Source of the DNA: Acidovorax sp. sic0104
Lineage (GTDB): Bacteria > Pseudomonadota > Gammaproteobacteria > Burkholderiales > Burkholderiaceae_C
Assembly: GCF_019219095.1 (NCBI RefSeq)
Contig: NZ_JAHUWH010000010.1
Location: 124,001-188,000, forward strand
Length of the DNA stretch: 64,000 bases
Direction of reading: 5' to 3'
Shown one piece after another: positions 8,809 through 17,950 of the stretch (position 1 is the first letter of the stretch; each line of letters starts with the position of its first letter). The notes under the pieces were generated by a model that saw only the letters and a program-made list of their open reading frames with translations, made no database searches and was not told where the DNA came from. The position numbers and the translations under genes are program-made.

Positions 8809-9480
8809 ATGCTTGATCTACCGCTCACTTTTCTGCAGCGCCCTGCCGCTGCCACCACCCCCCGTCCCTGGCTGCTGGTGCTCATGCACGGCGTGGGCAG
8901 CAACGAGCAGGACCTGTTCAGCCTGGCGCCCCATATCCCGGAGCGCTTTCATGTGCTGAGCCTGCGCGCGCCCTTGCGCATGGGGCCGGGCTCGCATGCA
9001 TGGTTCGATTTCTCCATCGAGCCCAATGGCGATCGCACCATCAACGAAGCGCAGGAGGCGCAAAGCCGCACGCTGGTGGCCAAGGCCGTCGAGTCGGCGG
9101 CAGAGCAACTGGGCATCCCGCCGGAACGCGTGGTGGTGGGTGGTTTCAGCCAGGGCGGCATCATGGCGCTGTCGCTGCTGCTGACCCGGCCCGCGCTGAT
9201 GCAGGCGGCCATGGTGTGGCACAGCCGGCTGCTGTCGCAGATCGTGCCGCTGTTTGCCCCCGCCGATGCGCTGCGCGGCAAGCAGCTGTGGCTGAGCCAT
9301 GGCACGCACGACAACGTCATCCCGCTGGCCCACGCGCAAGCCATTGCACACCACATGGGGCCGCTGCCCGTGGCGGTCACGTACCGCGAATTCCCGGGGG
9401 CGCACGAGATCCGCCCCGCCGAGTTGTCCGCCACAGTGACGTGGCTGGAGTCTCTGGCCAGCACGCCCGCAGCTTTCTGA
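8809..9480 (+). CDS. Phospholipase/carboxylesterase-type alpha/beta hydrolase
   Basis: The 223-residue single-domain alpha/beta hydrolase has the nucleophile elbow GGFSQGGIMA, the oxyanion-region motif LMHGVGSNEQD, a catalytic Asp in SHGTHDNVIPL and a His in GAHEI. This is the arrangement of the Pseudomonas carboxylesterase / acyl-protein thioesterase group, and no signal peptide is seen. It follows the dioxygenase gene by 46 nt in the same direction, so the two are probably co-transcribed. The substrate is unknown (short-chain esters in characterised relatives). Confidence 0.88.
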   Translation: MLDLPLTFLQRPAAATTPRPWLLVLMHGVGSNEQDLFSLAPHIPERFHVLSLRAPLRMGPGSHAWFDFSIEPNGDRTINEAQEAQSRTLVAKAVESAAEQLGIPPERVVVGGFSQGGIMALSLLLTRPALMQAAMVWHSRLLSQIVPLFAPADALRGKQLWLSHGTHDNVIPLAHAQAIAHHMGPLPVAVTYREFPGAHEIRPAELSATVTWLESLASTPAAF

Positions 9481-9730
9481 AAGCGTGTTTCTGGCGGCTG
9501 ACTGCCGCCTGCCGCTTGCGTATTCCGGGTGCTTTTGAACATGCAGCCGGCAGCATTGCAGGGCACTGGATATCCGTCATCGGTGCTCTTGCAGGGCAAA
9601 ATTCGGCCAAAAGCGCACGCTCTGTGAATAAGCACAGGGAGCGATAGACCCATGACGGCGGCCTTCAGTTTGGTAGCCTCGGTGGCTGAGACCGAAACGA
9701 CGACGAGATCCAGATCCTGGGAGCACAGCG

Positions 9731-10630
9731 ATGAGCGATGAACGCCTGCCAGGCCGGTCGAAGGAAGTCGATACAGTCATCGGAGGTCAGTTGCGGGAGC
9801 GCACCCTCTATATAGATGCGGCCGAAGCCCGCGCTTGCGCGGCGCTCTGGAAATCTGGCCGGTATACCCAACTCGGGATTTCCGAGGCGCAGAACCCTGA
9901 TCTGGCTGAGGTGTCTTGCCTCGAAGCCTTTGAAGGAGTGGACAAGTTGCACCTCATGCTGGACCGGAAAGTGGATCTCGCGCCGCTGCAGCAGCATGCG
10001 GGCGAATTGAGGGCCTACTACTGCAATGACGACCTCAACCCGCTGGTGGACTGCGAGCGATTCCTGTCGCTGGAGTCCTTGGGCCAATCCTGGACTCCGG
10101 GCATCCGTTTCGCGCCAGCCTACCCGTGCCTGAGCCGGTTGAGCCTGACCGGAGCCGCGCCGGCGACAGAAGACCTCGGCTTCCTGCGCATGGCTCCGCA
10201 ACTGCGCGAGCTCAACTTGTTTCGCTCGAGGGTCCGCTCGTTGGATGGCTTGAGATACTGCCGACACCTGGCGGCGCTCTCCCTTGTCCAACCACGGGGT
10301 CTGCGGGACCTCACGTCCCTGGACACCTGCAGCGAACTGGCGGCGTTGACCTTGGAAGGCGCTCGCCATGTCGAAGGCCTGGTCGACCAGCTCAAGCACC
10401 TCGGGATGCTGAAGAAATTGGTCGTCACCGCCGCGGCGCCCTTGCCGTCGCTTGGATTCCTGCGCAACCTGGATCGGCTGGACTGGTTCGATTTCTCGAA
10501 CACGGACGTGCTGGATGGGGACCTGCAGCCTCTGATTGAGCATCCCGTGCTCGATTTCATTCTGTTCACTGCCAAGAAGCATTTCAGTCATACCGCTGCG
10601 CAAGTGAAAGAGTCGAGGTTGGCGCGGTAA
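9731..10630 (+). CDS. Leucine-rich-repeat protein of unknown function (299 aa)
   Basis: No catalytic motif is visible. Residues about 125-280 show irregular leucine-rich repeats such as [36 protein letters not shown] and [15 protein letters not shown], so a solenoid binding surface is expected. The N-terminal 120 residues are less regular. There is no signal peptide or membrane segment. Base composition is a little less GC-rich than the flanking genes, and the gene has 250-330 nt gaps on both sides, which suggests separate acquisition. Bacterial LRR proteins of this size are sometimes immunity proteins of contact-dependent toxins, but no toxin gene is adjacent, so this remains speculation. 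Confidence 0.65.
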   Translation: MSDERLPGRSKEVDTVIGGQLRERTLYIDAAEARACAALWKSGRYTQLGISEAQNPDLAEVSCLEAFEGVDKLHLMLDRKVDLAPLQQHAGELRAYYCNDDLNPLVDCERFLSLESLGQSWTPGIRFAPAYPCLSRLSLTGAAPATEDLGFLRMAPQLRELNLFRSRVRSLDGLRYCRHLAALSLVQPRGLRDLTSLDTCSELAALTLEGARHVEGLVDQLKHLGMLKKLVVTAAAPLPSLGFLRNLDRLDWFDFSNTDVLDGDLQPLIEHPVLDFILFTAKKHFSHTAAQVKESRLAR

Positions 10631-10957
10631 AGCAAGCGCATGCCGTGCATGGGAATTGGTCGTCAGTGCGTTGAACGGCTGCTGTGGCCGTTTGCGGCCT
10701 GCGACTGAGTCTGCCTGCAGCAGGTGGTCATCGTGCTGGGCTGACCGGTCATCACCACCGGAATGCGCAGGCCGCTTTTCCAAGGATAGCCAACGTGCGG
10801 TGGATCACCCTGCGCGGGTACATGGCGTTACGCACACCGCGTGCGGGCGGTTTCCAATGGTCCATCCATACAGACGGGAACGCTTGGTGGCGAGGCCCGT
10901 CCTACCGGCAGCAGCTGCAAGGGTCTTCGACCTTGCCTGCCCCGACCAGGAGACCCG
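10631..10957. other. Intergenic region without a recognised feature
   Basis: About 330 nt between the LRR gene and the DUF3014 gene. I see no convincing coding frame, terminator, tRNA or repeat. The short frames here lack ribosome binding sites and have out-of-character composition. It presumably holds the promoter of the downstream gene. Confidence 0.5.
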
Positions 10958-11866
10958 ATGCCCGATCAAGACACCGCCGAGTTCCGTCCCGCGCCTGAAA
11001 GGGCCTCGTCCACCCCGTGGGTTGCCGCCGCCGTGCTGGGCTGCGCCGCGGTTGCGGGGGCTGCCTGGTGGTTCTGGCTGCGGCCGGCTGACCCGGCACC
11101 CGCAGCGCCGCCGCCTGTGGCCAGCGCACCTGCGCCGGCTGCCAGCCCCGCAGCCACAGCACCCATGCCCGAGGCCTCGGGTCCGCAGAATCTGATGGAT
11201 GGGCTGGCGCCCGCTGATGCATCGCTGCCGCCGCTGGCGGAGTCGGACAGCCGCGTGACGGCATTGCTCGGCGAGCTCATCGGCGCCGACAGGGTGGCCC
11301 GGTTCCTTCTGACCGAAGGCTTCGTGCGCCGCGTGGTGGCCACGGTGGACAACCTCGCCCGCGCACAGGCGCCGTCACGCATGTGGCCGGTGCAGCCCAT
11401 GGCCCAGCGTTTCACGGTGGAGGGCGCCGAGGGCGCGCAGACCATCGCAGCCACCAACGCCGCGCGCTATGGCGCGGTGCTGGACTTTGCCGAAGCGCTG
11501 CCTCTGGATGCGGCGGTGGCGCTCTATGCGCGGCTCTATCCGTTGTTCCAGCAGGCGTATGAAGAAGTGGGCTACCCCCGGCGCTATTTCAACGACCGCC
11601 TGGTGGCGGTGCTGGACCACCTGCTGCTCGCGCCCGAGCCCAAGGGGCCGGTGCGTGTGAAGCTGCTGCCCGTGACCACCGAGGTGCCCGACCTGCGTCC
11701 CTGGGTGCGCTACGAGTTCGCCGATCCGGCGCTGCAGTCGCTCTCCAGCGGCCAGAAGATGCTGGTGCGCATGGGGCCTGCCAACGAGGCCCGTGCCAAG
11801 GCGCTGATCCGCGAGGTTCGCCGCCGTGTGGCCACGGGTGAAATGGCACGCAAGCCCACGCAGTAG
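10958..11866 (+). CDS. DUF3014-family membrane-anchored protein
   Basis: The ATG at 10958 has an AGGAG site 6-7 nt upstream; the longer frame is not supported. The 302-residue protein has a short cytoplasmic N-terminus, one transmembrane helix at residues about 22-42 (AAAVLGCAAVAGAAWWFWL) and an Ala/Pro linker to residue about 75. The periplasmic domain has the DUF3014 pattern, with LGELIGADRVARFLLTEGFV and AEALPLDAAVALYARLYP. DUF3014 proteins are widespread in proteobacteria without a known function. It is convergent with the MFS gene. Confidence 0.85.
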   Translation: MPDQDTAEFRPAPERASSTPWVAAAVLGCAAVAGAAWWFWLRPADPAPAAPPPVASAPAPAASPAATAPMPEASGPQNLMDGLAPADASLPPLAESDSRVTALLGELIGADRVARFLLTEGFVRRVVATVDNLARAQAPSRMWPVQPMAQRFTVEGAEGAQTIAATNAARYGAVLDFAEALPLDAAVALYARLYPLFQQAYEEVGYPRRYFNDRLVAVLDHLLLAPEPKGPVRVKLLPVTTEVPDLRPWVRYEFADPALQSLSSGQKMLVRMGPANEARAKALIREVRRRVATGEMARKPTQ

Positions 11867-11883
11867 CCGCGCCAGGGGGGGCG

Positions 11884-13131
11884 TCAGGCCTGCGCGGTGC
11901 GGGGCCCGTGGCGCAGGGTGAGCAAGGTGCCCAGGGTGAGGGCCGCCAGTGCGAACGCCGGCCCGCCCAGGGCACCCACATGGTCGACCATGATGCCGCC
12001 GAAGATGGCGCCGCTGGCAATGGCGATCTGGAACGCGGCGACCAGCAGCCCGCCCGCGCCTTCGGCCTGGTCGGGCGCGGCCCGCACGATCCAGGTCTGA
12101 AAACCCACCGGGAAGGCGCCAAACGCAAAGCCCCACAGCGTGACCGCCACGGCCGTGATGGCAGCCGATTGCCCGGCCACCAGCAGGGTGGCGGCCAGAA
12201 CCGCGATGACCGCGCCACCGGCCACGATGGCTTGGCGTTCGCTGCGCCCGGCGATCCAGCCGCCCACGAAGTTGCCAAAGAAGCCGCCGATGCCATAGCC
12301 CAGCAGCACGGCGGTGATGGTGGCCACCGACAGGTGGGTGACCTGCTCCATCAGCGGCCGGATGTAGGTAAAGCCCGCGAAGTGGCCCGAGATGACCAGC
12401 AGCACCGCCAGCAGCGCCACGCGCACGGGCGGGCGGCGCAGCAGCTCGCCCAGCACTTTCAGGTTCGGGTTGTCGCGCGGGGGCAGCGATGGCAAGGCCA
12501 CCAGTTGCACGGCCAGCGTGACGAGGCTGATGCCGCCTGCCGCGATGAAGGCGCTGCGCCAGCCCCACATATCACCCATCCACGCGCCGATGGGCGCGGC
12601 GCACACCGTGGCCACCGATACGCCGGTGAGGATGAACGACATGGCCCGCGCGAACAGCGAGGCCGGCACCAGCCGCATGGCCAGCGCGGCCGACATGGAC
12701 CAGAAGCCTCCCAGCGCCACCCCCAGCGCCACGCGGGCCACGAGCAGCGTGGGCAGGTTGCTGGCCAGGGCCGAGAGTGCGTTCGACAGCACCAGCATCA
12801 CGGTGAAGGCCAGCATCACCCAGCGCCGGTCGATGCGGCGTGTGAGCAGCGGCAGCGAGGGCGCGGCCACGGCCGCCACCAGCGCCGTCACGGTGACGGC
12901 CTGGCCCGCCGCGCCATCGCTCACGCGCAGGTCGCTGGCCATGGCGGTGAGCAGGCTGGCGGGCAGGAATTCAGCCGTGACGAGGCCGAACACCCCGAGC
13001 GCCATGGAGGCCACGGCGGCCCAGCGCGCTTCGGTGGGTTCGGCGGCGGGCGACACGGCTGGTGCAGCGGCATCGACCAGAGCGCCGGCAGGCGCATCCA
13101 GGCAGGTAGAGCAGGAGGGAGAAGAAGACAC
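11884..13131 (-). CDS. MFS transporter (DHA1-type efflux family)
   Basis: A 415-residue inner-membrane protein with about 12 hydrophobic segments, in the arrangement of proton-driven sugar or drug exporters such as AraJ/YdhP-like DHA1 proteins. An MFS signature is visible near the loop after helix 2 (PLLTRRIDRRWVMLAF), and a second half follows a central loop. The assigned start is a GTG; the 40-residue hydrophilic N-terminus before helix 1 is long, so the true start may be downstream. It is divergently arranged with an AraC-type regulator across 74 nt, a common regulator-exporter pair. Confidence 0.85.
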   Translation of the reverse strand: MSSSPSCSTCLDAPAGALVDAAAPAVSPAAEPTEARWAAVASMALGVFGLVTAEFLPASLLTAMASDLRVSDGAAGQAVTVTALVAAVAAPSLPLLTRRIDRRWVMLAFTVMLVLSNALSALASNLPTLLVARVALGVALGGFWSMSAALAMRLVPASLFARAMSFILTGVSVATVCAAPIGAWMGDMWGWRSAFIAAGGISLVTLAVQLVALPSLPPRDNPNLKVLGELLRRPPVRVALLAVLLVISGHFAGFTYIRPLMEQVTHLSVATITAVLLGYGIGGFFGNFVGGWIAGRSERQAIVAGGAVIAVLAATLLVAGQSAAITAVAVTLWGFAFGAFPVGFQTWIVRAAPDQAEGAGGLLVAAFQIAIASGAIFGGIMVDHVGALGGPAFALAALTLGTLLTLRHGPRTAQA

Positions 13132-13205
13132 AGGAAAGGCCTTGGGTTGGATAGGCGTCCATGCTAGGGATAAGATGCCGGCGTTTCCATGCCATAAAAG
13201 CCGAG

Positions 13206-14222
13206 ATGCTTGACTTTTTGTCCGCCAAGCCCTTCAACCAGATTCCTCAGCAGCCCTTTGCCGAGCCACCCGACCTGCTCACGCAGATCCTGCTCGGCCT
13301 GCGCCTGGACGGCGTGGAATACGGCCGCTGCGTACTGCACCCGCCCTGGGCCATTGCCTTCCCCGCCCAGCGCTCGGCGCGCTTTCACTTCGTGGGCCAT
13401 GGCGGGGCCTGGCTGCGCACGCCGGGCACTGACTGGCAGCGCCTGAACCCGGGCGATGCGGTGCTGCTGCCGCACGGCAGTTTCCATGTGCTGGCCAGTT
13501 CGCCCGATGTGCCGCCGGTGGACATCGATTCGCTGGCGCGCAAGGCCGTGTCCGAAAACATCTTTCTGGTGGATGGGCGCGATGCCAGCAATGCGCACCT
13601 GGGCGCGGCCATCGCACCACCTCCGCCACCCGCGCCCGACGTGATGTTCTGTGGTGCGCTGCGCTTCAACCTGGACCCGCTGCACCCGCTGATGGCCATG
13701 ATGCCCGAGGTGATGATGGCCGGTGACCTGGCCCGGCGCGACACCACCGTGCCGGTGCTGCTCGACGCCATGGAGCGCGAGGTGGCGCAGGACCGCATGG
13801 GCGCCTGCGCCATCCTGGCGCGGCTGGCCGATGCGCTGGCGGCCAGCATCATCCGCGCCTGGGTGGAGTGCAGCTGCAACAACCCCACAGGCTGGATCGC
13901 CGCCGTGCGCTGCCCGCGCATCGGCAAGGTGATTGCCGCCATCCACGCCGACCCCGAGCGCGACTGGAACGTGCCGCTGCTGGCCGACCTGATGGGCGCC
14001 TCGCGCTCGAGTTTTTCCGAATCGTTCACACGCACGATGGGCGAGAGCCCTGCGCGCTACGTGGCCAAGGTCAAGATGTCGCAGGCGCGCCGCTGGATCG
14101 CGCGCGACGGCATGCGTGTGGCGGTGGCGGCCAACCGGCTGGGGTACGAGTCCGAGGCATCTTTCAGCCGGGCGTACAAGCGCATCATCGGGCACCCGCC
14201 GAGCGCGGCACGCGCCGGGTAG
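13206..14222 (+). CDS. AraC-family transcriptional regulator with cupin sensor domain
   Basis: The 338-residue protein starts at the ATG at 13206. Residues about 10-190 form a cupin-type ligand-binding domain (RFHFVGHGGAWLRT, LNPGDAVLLPHGSFHVLAS). The C-terminal 100 residues hold the two helix-turn-helix units of AraC proteins (VPLLADLMGASRSSFSESF and VAVAANRLGYESEASFSRAY), ending in the usual IIGHPPS motif. It is divergent from the MFS exporter and probably controls it in response to an exported compound. The ligand is unknown. Confidence 0.9.
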   Translation: MLDFLSAKPFNQIPQQPFAEPPDLLTQILLGLRLDGVEYGRCVLHPPWAIAFPAQRSARFHFVGHGGAWLRTPGTDWQRLNPGDAVLLPHGSFHVLASSPDVPPVDIDSLARKAVSENIFLVDGRDASNAHLGAAIAPPPPPAPDVMFCGALRFNLDPLHPLMAMMPEVMMAGDLARRDTTVPVLLDAMEREVAQDRMGACAILARLADALAASIIRAWVECSCNNPTGWIAAVRCPRIGKVIAAIHADPERDWNVPLLADLMGASRSSFSESFTRTMGESPARYVAKVKMSQARRWIARDGMRVAVAANRLGYESEASFSRAYKRIIGHPPSAARAG

Positions 14223-14233
14223 GGGGGCGCCCG

Positions 14234-14698
14234 CTACCGCGGCAGCGGCAGCGCCGTCTTGTAGCGCACCTGCTTGAGCGCGAAGCTCGAACGGATCTTC
14301 TCCACTCCCGGCATCGGCGCGAGCTGCTCCACGATGAAGCGCTCCAGCGCGGAGATGTCGGCCACGGCCACGCGGATCAGGTAGTCGCTGTCGCCGCTCA
14401 TCAGGTAGCACTCCATCACCTCGTCGTGCTCCGCGATGCGGCGCTCGAAGTCGGCCAGCGCCTCCTTGCTTTGCGCCTTGAGGCTGATGCTGATGAACAC
14501 ATTGAGCCCGAGGCCCAGCGCCGCCGCATTGGCCAACGCCACATAGCGGCTGATGACACCCGCGGCCTCCAGCGCCTTCACGCGGGCCAGGCATGGAGAG
14601 GGCGACAGGTGCACGCGCCGCGCCAGCTCGACGTTGGAGAGTGAGCCGTCGGCCTGCAGCTCGGCCAGGATGCGCAGGTCCAGGGTGTCAAGTTTCAT
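14234..14698 (-). CDS. Lrp/AsnC-family transcriptional regulator
   Basis: The ATG at 14698 gives the canonical opening MKLDTLDLRILAELQADG; a longer upstream frame is rejected. The 154-residue protein has the N-terminal winged helix-turn-helix (SNVELARRVHLSPSPCLARV) and a C-terminal RAM/ligand-binding domain with MECYLMSGDSDYLIRVAV. It is divergent from the 2-oxoacid dehydrogenase E1 gene across less than 110 nt. This mirrors the Lrp-type regulator next to the methionine-degradation E1 gene described in Pseudomonas (mdeR-mdeB). It is therefore the likely regulator of that gene, with an amino acid as effector (inference). Confidence 0.9.
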   Translation of the reverse strand: MKLDTLDLRILAELQADGSLSNVELARRVHLSPSPCLARVKALEAAGVISRYVALANAAALGLGLNVFISISLKAQSKEALADFERRIAEHDEVMECYLMSGDSDYLIRVAVADISALERFIVEQLAPMPGVEKIRSSFALKQVRYKTALPLPR

Positions 14699-14782
14699 GT
14701 GCTGCAGTTTACGATTTTTGCGGCATAACCTGCTGCTTGAAACCACCAAGGATCGCAAAACGGCAACTCATTCGGGTGGGCG

Positions 14783-17467
14783 ATGACTACAGTGCTCTGC
14801 ATGAATGCGCTCACACCCCACAACCTGCTGCTGGCGCCCGGCGCCACCCACAATGATGTCGACCCCGAGGAGACCGCCGAATGGCGCGATGCCTTCCTGG
14901 CCCTGGTGGCCACCGAGGGGCCGGATCGCGCGCGGCACATCCTGCAGGAGCTGGTGCGCCTGGCGCGCACGCAGCGCATCGGCTGGCAGCCCGACCTGAA
15001 CACGCCGTATGTGAACACGGTCGCAGCGCAGGACCAGCCGGTCTTCCCGGGCGATCTGGCCATCGAGGAGCGCGTGGCTTCCATCGTGCGCTGGAACGCG
15101 CTGGCCATGGTGGTGCGCGCCAACCAGGCCTATGGCGAGCTGGGCGGCCACATCGCCAGCTATGCCAGCGCAGCCGATCTGTTCGAGAGCGGGTTCAACC
15201 ACTTCTTCAGGGCGCGCGAGGGGCTGGGCGAGGGCCAGCACCGTGGCGACCTGGTGTTTTTTCAGCCGCACAGCGCGCCGGGCGTGTACGCGCGCGCCTT
15301 CCTGGAAGGGCGCCTGTCCGAGCAGGACCTGCAGCACTACCGCCAGGAGCTCACGGCCCCGGGCGCGGGGGCGCAGGGGCTGTCGAGCTATCCGCACCCC
15401 TGGCTGATGCCGGACTTCTGGCAGTTCCCCACAGGGTCCATGGGCATCGGCCCCATCAGCAGCATCTACCACGCGCGCTTCATGCGCTACCTCACGCACC
15501 GCAACCTGCTGGACTGCACGAACCGCAAGGTCTGGGGCGTGTTCGGCGATGGCGAGATGGACGAGCCGGAGAGCATGAGCGCGCTGACCCTGGCCGCACG
15601 CGAGGGCCTCGACAACCTGGTGTGGGTGGTCAACTGCAACCTGCAGCGGCTGGACGGCCCGGTGCGCGGCAATGGCCGCATCATCGACGAGCTGGAGCGC
15701 CTGTTCGCCGGCGCGGGCTGGAACGTGGTCAAGCTGGTGTGGGGCAGCGACTGGGACGGCCTGTTCGCCCGCGACCTGACCGGCGCGCTGGTGCGCACGC
15801 TCGAAGGCACGGTGGACGGCCAGATGCAGACCTTCGCCGCCAAGGACGGCCGCTTCAACCGCGACAACTTCTTCGGCCAGAACCCCGAGCTCGCGGCCTT
15901 GGCGCAAGGCATGACGGACGAGCAGATCGACCGCCTCAAGCGCGGCGGACACGACCTGGTGAAGATCCACGCCGCGTACGCCGCAGCCGCGCGCCACCAG
16001 GGCCAGCCCACGGTAATCCTGGCGCACACCAAGAAGGGCTATGGCATGGGCACGGCCGGCCAGGGCAAGATGACAACGCACAGCCAGAAGAAGCTCGATG
16101 AGACCGACCTCATCGAGTTCCGCAACCGCTTCAACCTGCCGCTCACCGACGAGCAGGCCACCAGCCTCGCGTTCTTCAAACCCGCCGAAGACAGCCCTGA
16201 GATGCGCTACCTGCGCAGCCACCGCCAGGCCCTGGGCGGCTATCTGCCGCGCCGCGAGACGGCTTGCGAAGCGCTGCCCGTGCCCGCCATCGACAGCTAC
16301 GCGCAGTTTGCCCTGCAGCCGCAGGCCAAGGAGATGAGCACCACCATGGCCTTCGTGCGCATGCTGGGCGGTTTGCTCAAGGACGCGACGCTGGGCCCGC
16401 GCATCGTGCCCATCGTGGCCGACGAGGCGCGCACCTTCGGCATGGCCAATCTGTTCAAGCAGGTGGGCATCTACAGCAGCGTGGGCCAGCGCTATGCGCC
16501 CGAGGACATCGGCTCGGTGCTGAGCTACCGCGAGGCGCTTGATGGCCAGATCCTCGAAGAGGGCATCAGCGAGGCCGGCGCCATCGCCAGCTGGACGGCT
16601 GCGGCCACCAGCTACACGGTGCACGGCCTGGCCATGCTGCCGTTCTACATCTACTACTCGATGTTCGGCTTTCAGCGCGTGGGCGACGCCATCTGGGCGG
16701 CGGCGGACCAGCGTGCGCGGGGCTTTTTGCTGGGCGCGACCTCGGGCCGCACCACGCTGGGCGGCGAAGGCCTGCAGCACCAGGACGGCAGCAGCCACCT
16801 GGTGGCCGCGACCATCCCCAACTGCAAGGCCTACGACCCGGCCTATGCAGGCGAAATGGCCGTCATCGTGGACGCCGGCATGCGCGAGATGGTGACCGAG
16901 CAGCGCGACGTTTTCTACTACGTCACGCTGATGAACGAGAACTACGCCCAGCCCGACCTTCCCCCGGGCGCAGCCGAAGGCGTGTTGCGCGGCTGCTATG
17001 TGTTGCAGCGCTTCAAGGCCGAAGGCGCCCCGGCAGGCAATGCGCGCGAGGCCACGCTGCTGGGCTCCGGCGCCATCCTGACCGAGGTGGTCAAGGCCGC
17101 GCAGCAACTGGCGGCCGAGGGTATCGCCGCCACCGTGGTCAGCGTGACCAGCTGGAGCGAACTGGCGCGCGATGGCGTGGCCTGCGAGCAGCGCGCCATC
17201 GCCTTGGAAGATACGCCCGGTACCCCCTGGCTTGCAGCACAGCTGGCCGCCACCAGCGGGCCGGTGATTGCTGCCACCGACTATGTGCGCGCCGTGCCGG
17301 AGACGGTGCGGGCGTTCATTCCGGAAGGGCGCAGGTTCGTGACCTTGGGGACCGACGGGTTCGGGCGCAGCGATACACGGGCTGCGTTGCGGGAGTTCTT
17401 CGGGGTGGATGCGGCCGCGGTGGTACGGGCTGCGAAGTTTGCACTGGGGGCCACGGCGGCCCGGTGA
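14783..17467 (+). CDS. Homodimeric 2-oxoacid (pyruvate or 2-oxobutyrate) dehydrogenase E1 component
   Basis: The 894-residue thiamine-diphosphate enzyme resembles AceE: the TPP-binding GDGEMDEPES begins near residue 254 and its NCNLQRLDGPVRG half follows; HTKKGYGMG and QKKLDETDL lie mid-protein; and the pyrimidine-binding domain has ISEAGAIASW and FYIYYSMFGFQR. It decarboxylates a 2-oxoacid and passes the acyl group to a lipoyl E2. No E2 or E3 gene is adjacent, unlike a housekeeping aceEF operon, and the divergent gene is an Lrp regulator, so a second, specialised E1 (2-oxobutyrate, MdeB-like) is plausible. The start could instead be the ATG at 14801. Confidence 0.88.
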   Translation: MTTVLCMNALTPHNLLLAPGATHNDVDPEETAEWRDAFLALVATEGPDRARHILQELVRLARTQRIGWQPDLNTPYVNTVAAQDQPVFPGDLAIEERVASIVRWNALAMVVRANQAYGELGGHIASYASAADLFESGFNHFFRAREGLGEGQHRGDLVFFQPHSAPGVYARAFLEGRLSEQDLQHYRQELTAPGAGAQGLSSYPHPWLMPDFWQFPTGSMGIGPISSIYHARFMRYLTHRNLLDCTNRKVWGVFGDGEMDEPESMSALTLAAREGLDNLVWVVNCNLQRLDGPVRGNGRIIDELERLFAGAGWNVVKLVWGSDWDGLFARDLTGALVRTLEGTVDGQMQTFAAKDGRFNRDNFFGQNPELAALAQGMTDEQIDRLKRGGHDLVKIHAAYAAAARHQGQPTVILAHTKKGYGMGTAGQGKMTTHSQKKLDETDLIEFRNRFNLPLTDEQATSLAFFKPAEDSPEMRYLRSHRQALGGYLPRRETACEALPVPAIDSYAQFALQPQAKEMSTTMAFVRMLGGLLKDATLGPRIVPIVADEARTFGMANLFKQVGIYSSVGQRYAPEDIGSVLSYREALDGQILEEGISEAGAIASWTAAATSYTVHGLAMLPFYIYYSMFGFQRVGDAIWAAADQRARGFLLGATSGRTTLGGEGLQHQDGSSHLVAATIPNCKAYDPAYAGEMAVIVDAGMREMVTEQRDVFYYVTLMNENYAQPDLPPGAAEGVLRGCYVLQRFKAEGAPAGNAREATLLGSGAILTEVVKAAQQLAAEGIAATVVSVTSWSELARDGVACEQRAIALEDTPGTPWLAAQLAATSGPVIAATDYVRAVPETVRAFIPEGRRFVTLGTDGFGRSDTRAALREFFGVDAAAVVRAAKFALGATAAR

Positions 17468-17568
17468 GCATGCCGCTGCGGCGGGCCTGCCGGCGCAGTC
17501 GGGGAACCACCAGTACTCCCGGGTAGGAGCCTTCCTACAATGGATCGCAGCAACCGCTGGAGGGCACC

Positions 17569-17802
17569 ATGGCCAATGTCACCTGGGACCACGACCCGCC
17601 TACCACCTGGACAGCGACAGTGGACGGCCGTCAAGTCTGCTCCATCAAGCGCAAGGACATCGGCGGCTGGATAGCCGGCTGGGTGGACGAGCGCCAGTGG
17701 CCGGCGCCCGCCCATCTGCCCAAGGCCATGCCGCAACCCACGCGCTTTTTCAGCAGCCTGGAAGAGGCCAAGCTGGCGGTGGAGCAGGCGCTGGCAGGGT
17801 GA
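17569..17802 (+). CDS. Small conserved-looking protein of unknown function (77 aa)
   Basis: An ATG preceded by a GGAGGG site opens a 77-residue frame with host-like codon use. The product is soluble and Trp-rich (five Trp in the first half), with WIAGWVDERQWPAP in the middle and a short C-terminal helix SLEEAKLAVEQALAG. I do not recognise a family. It lies 100 nt behind the E1 gene in the same direction. Confidence 0.65.
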   Translation: MANVTWDHDPPTTWTATVDGRQVCSIKRKDIGGWIAGWVDERQWPAPAHLPKAMPQPTRFFSSLEEAKLAVEQALAG

Positions 17803-17864
17803 AGGGCGTGCGGGGCCGGCCGGGCCTGATGGGTCGTGAGGCCTCTTGCTGCCAAGTCACCTGA

Positions 17865-17924
17865 TTGCTATAGTTTTGGTAGCTATCGGCGCAATGCTGT
17901 AAAGCGATTGCGCCCGAAAATTCG
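17865..17924. repeat. Comamonadaceae-type dispersed repeat, copy A (intergenic)
   Basis: An imperfect palindromic core of the form gcta-n(7)-tagc (gctatagttttggtagct) is followed by gcgcaatgctg, a spacer with aagcg, and a cgaaaatt end. The same layout recurs in this window at 24462-24518, 28640-28695 and 32967-33012. This copy is intergenic, between the 77-aa gene and the dehydratase gene. Confidence 0.6.
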
Positions 17925-17950
17925 TCAAAACAATCGCCCAGACTTCGCCA

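Noticed and set aside
14768-17107. 779-aa open frame on the minus strand opposite the E1 gene
   Set aside because: It is the antisense shadow of a GC-rich coding sequence; its translation is repetitive in Ala/Arg/His/Val and has no domain, while the plus strand has full E1 motifs.
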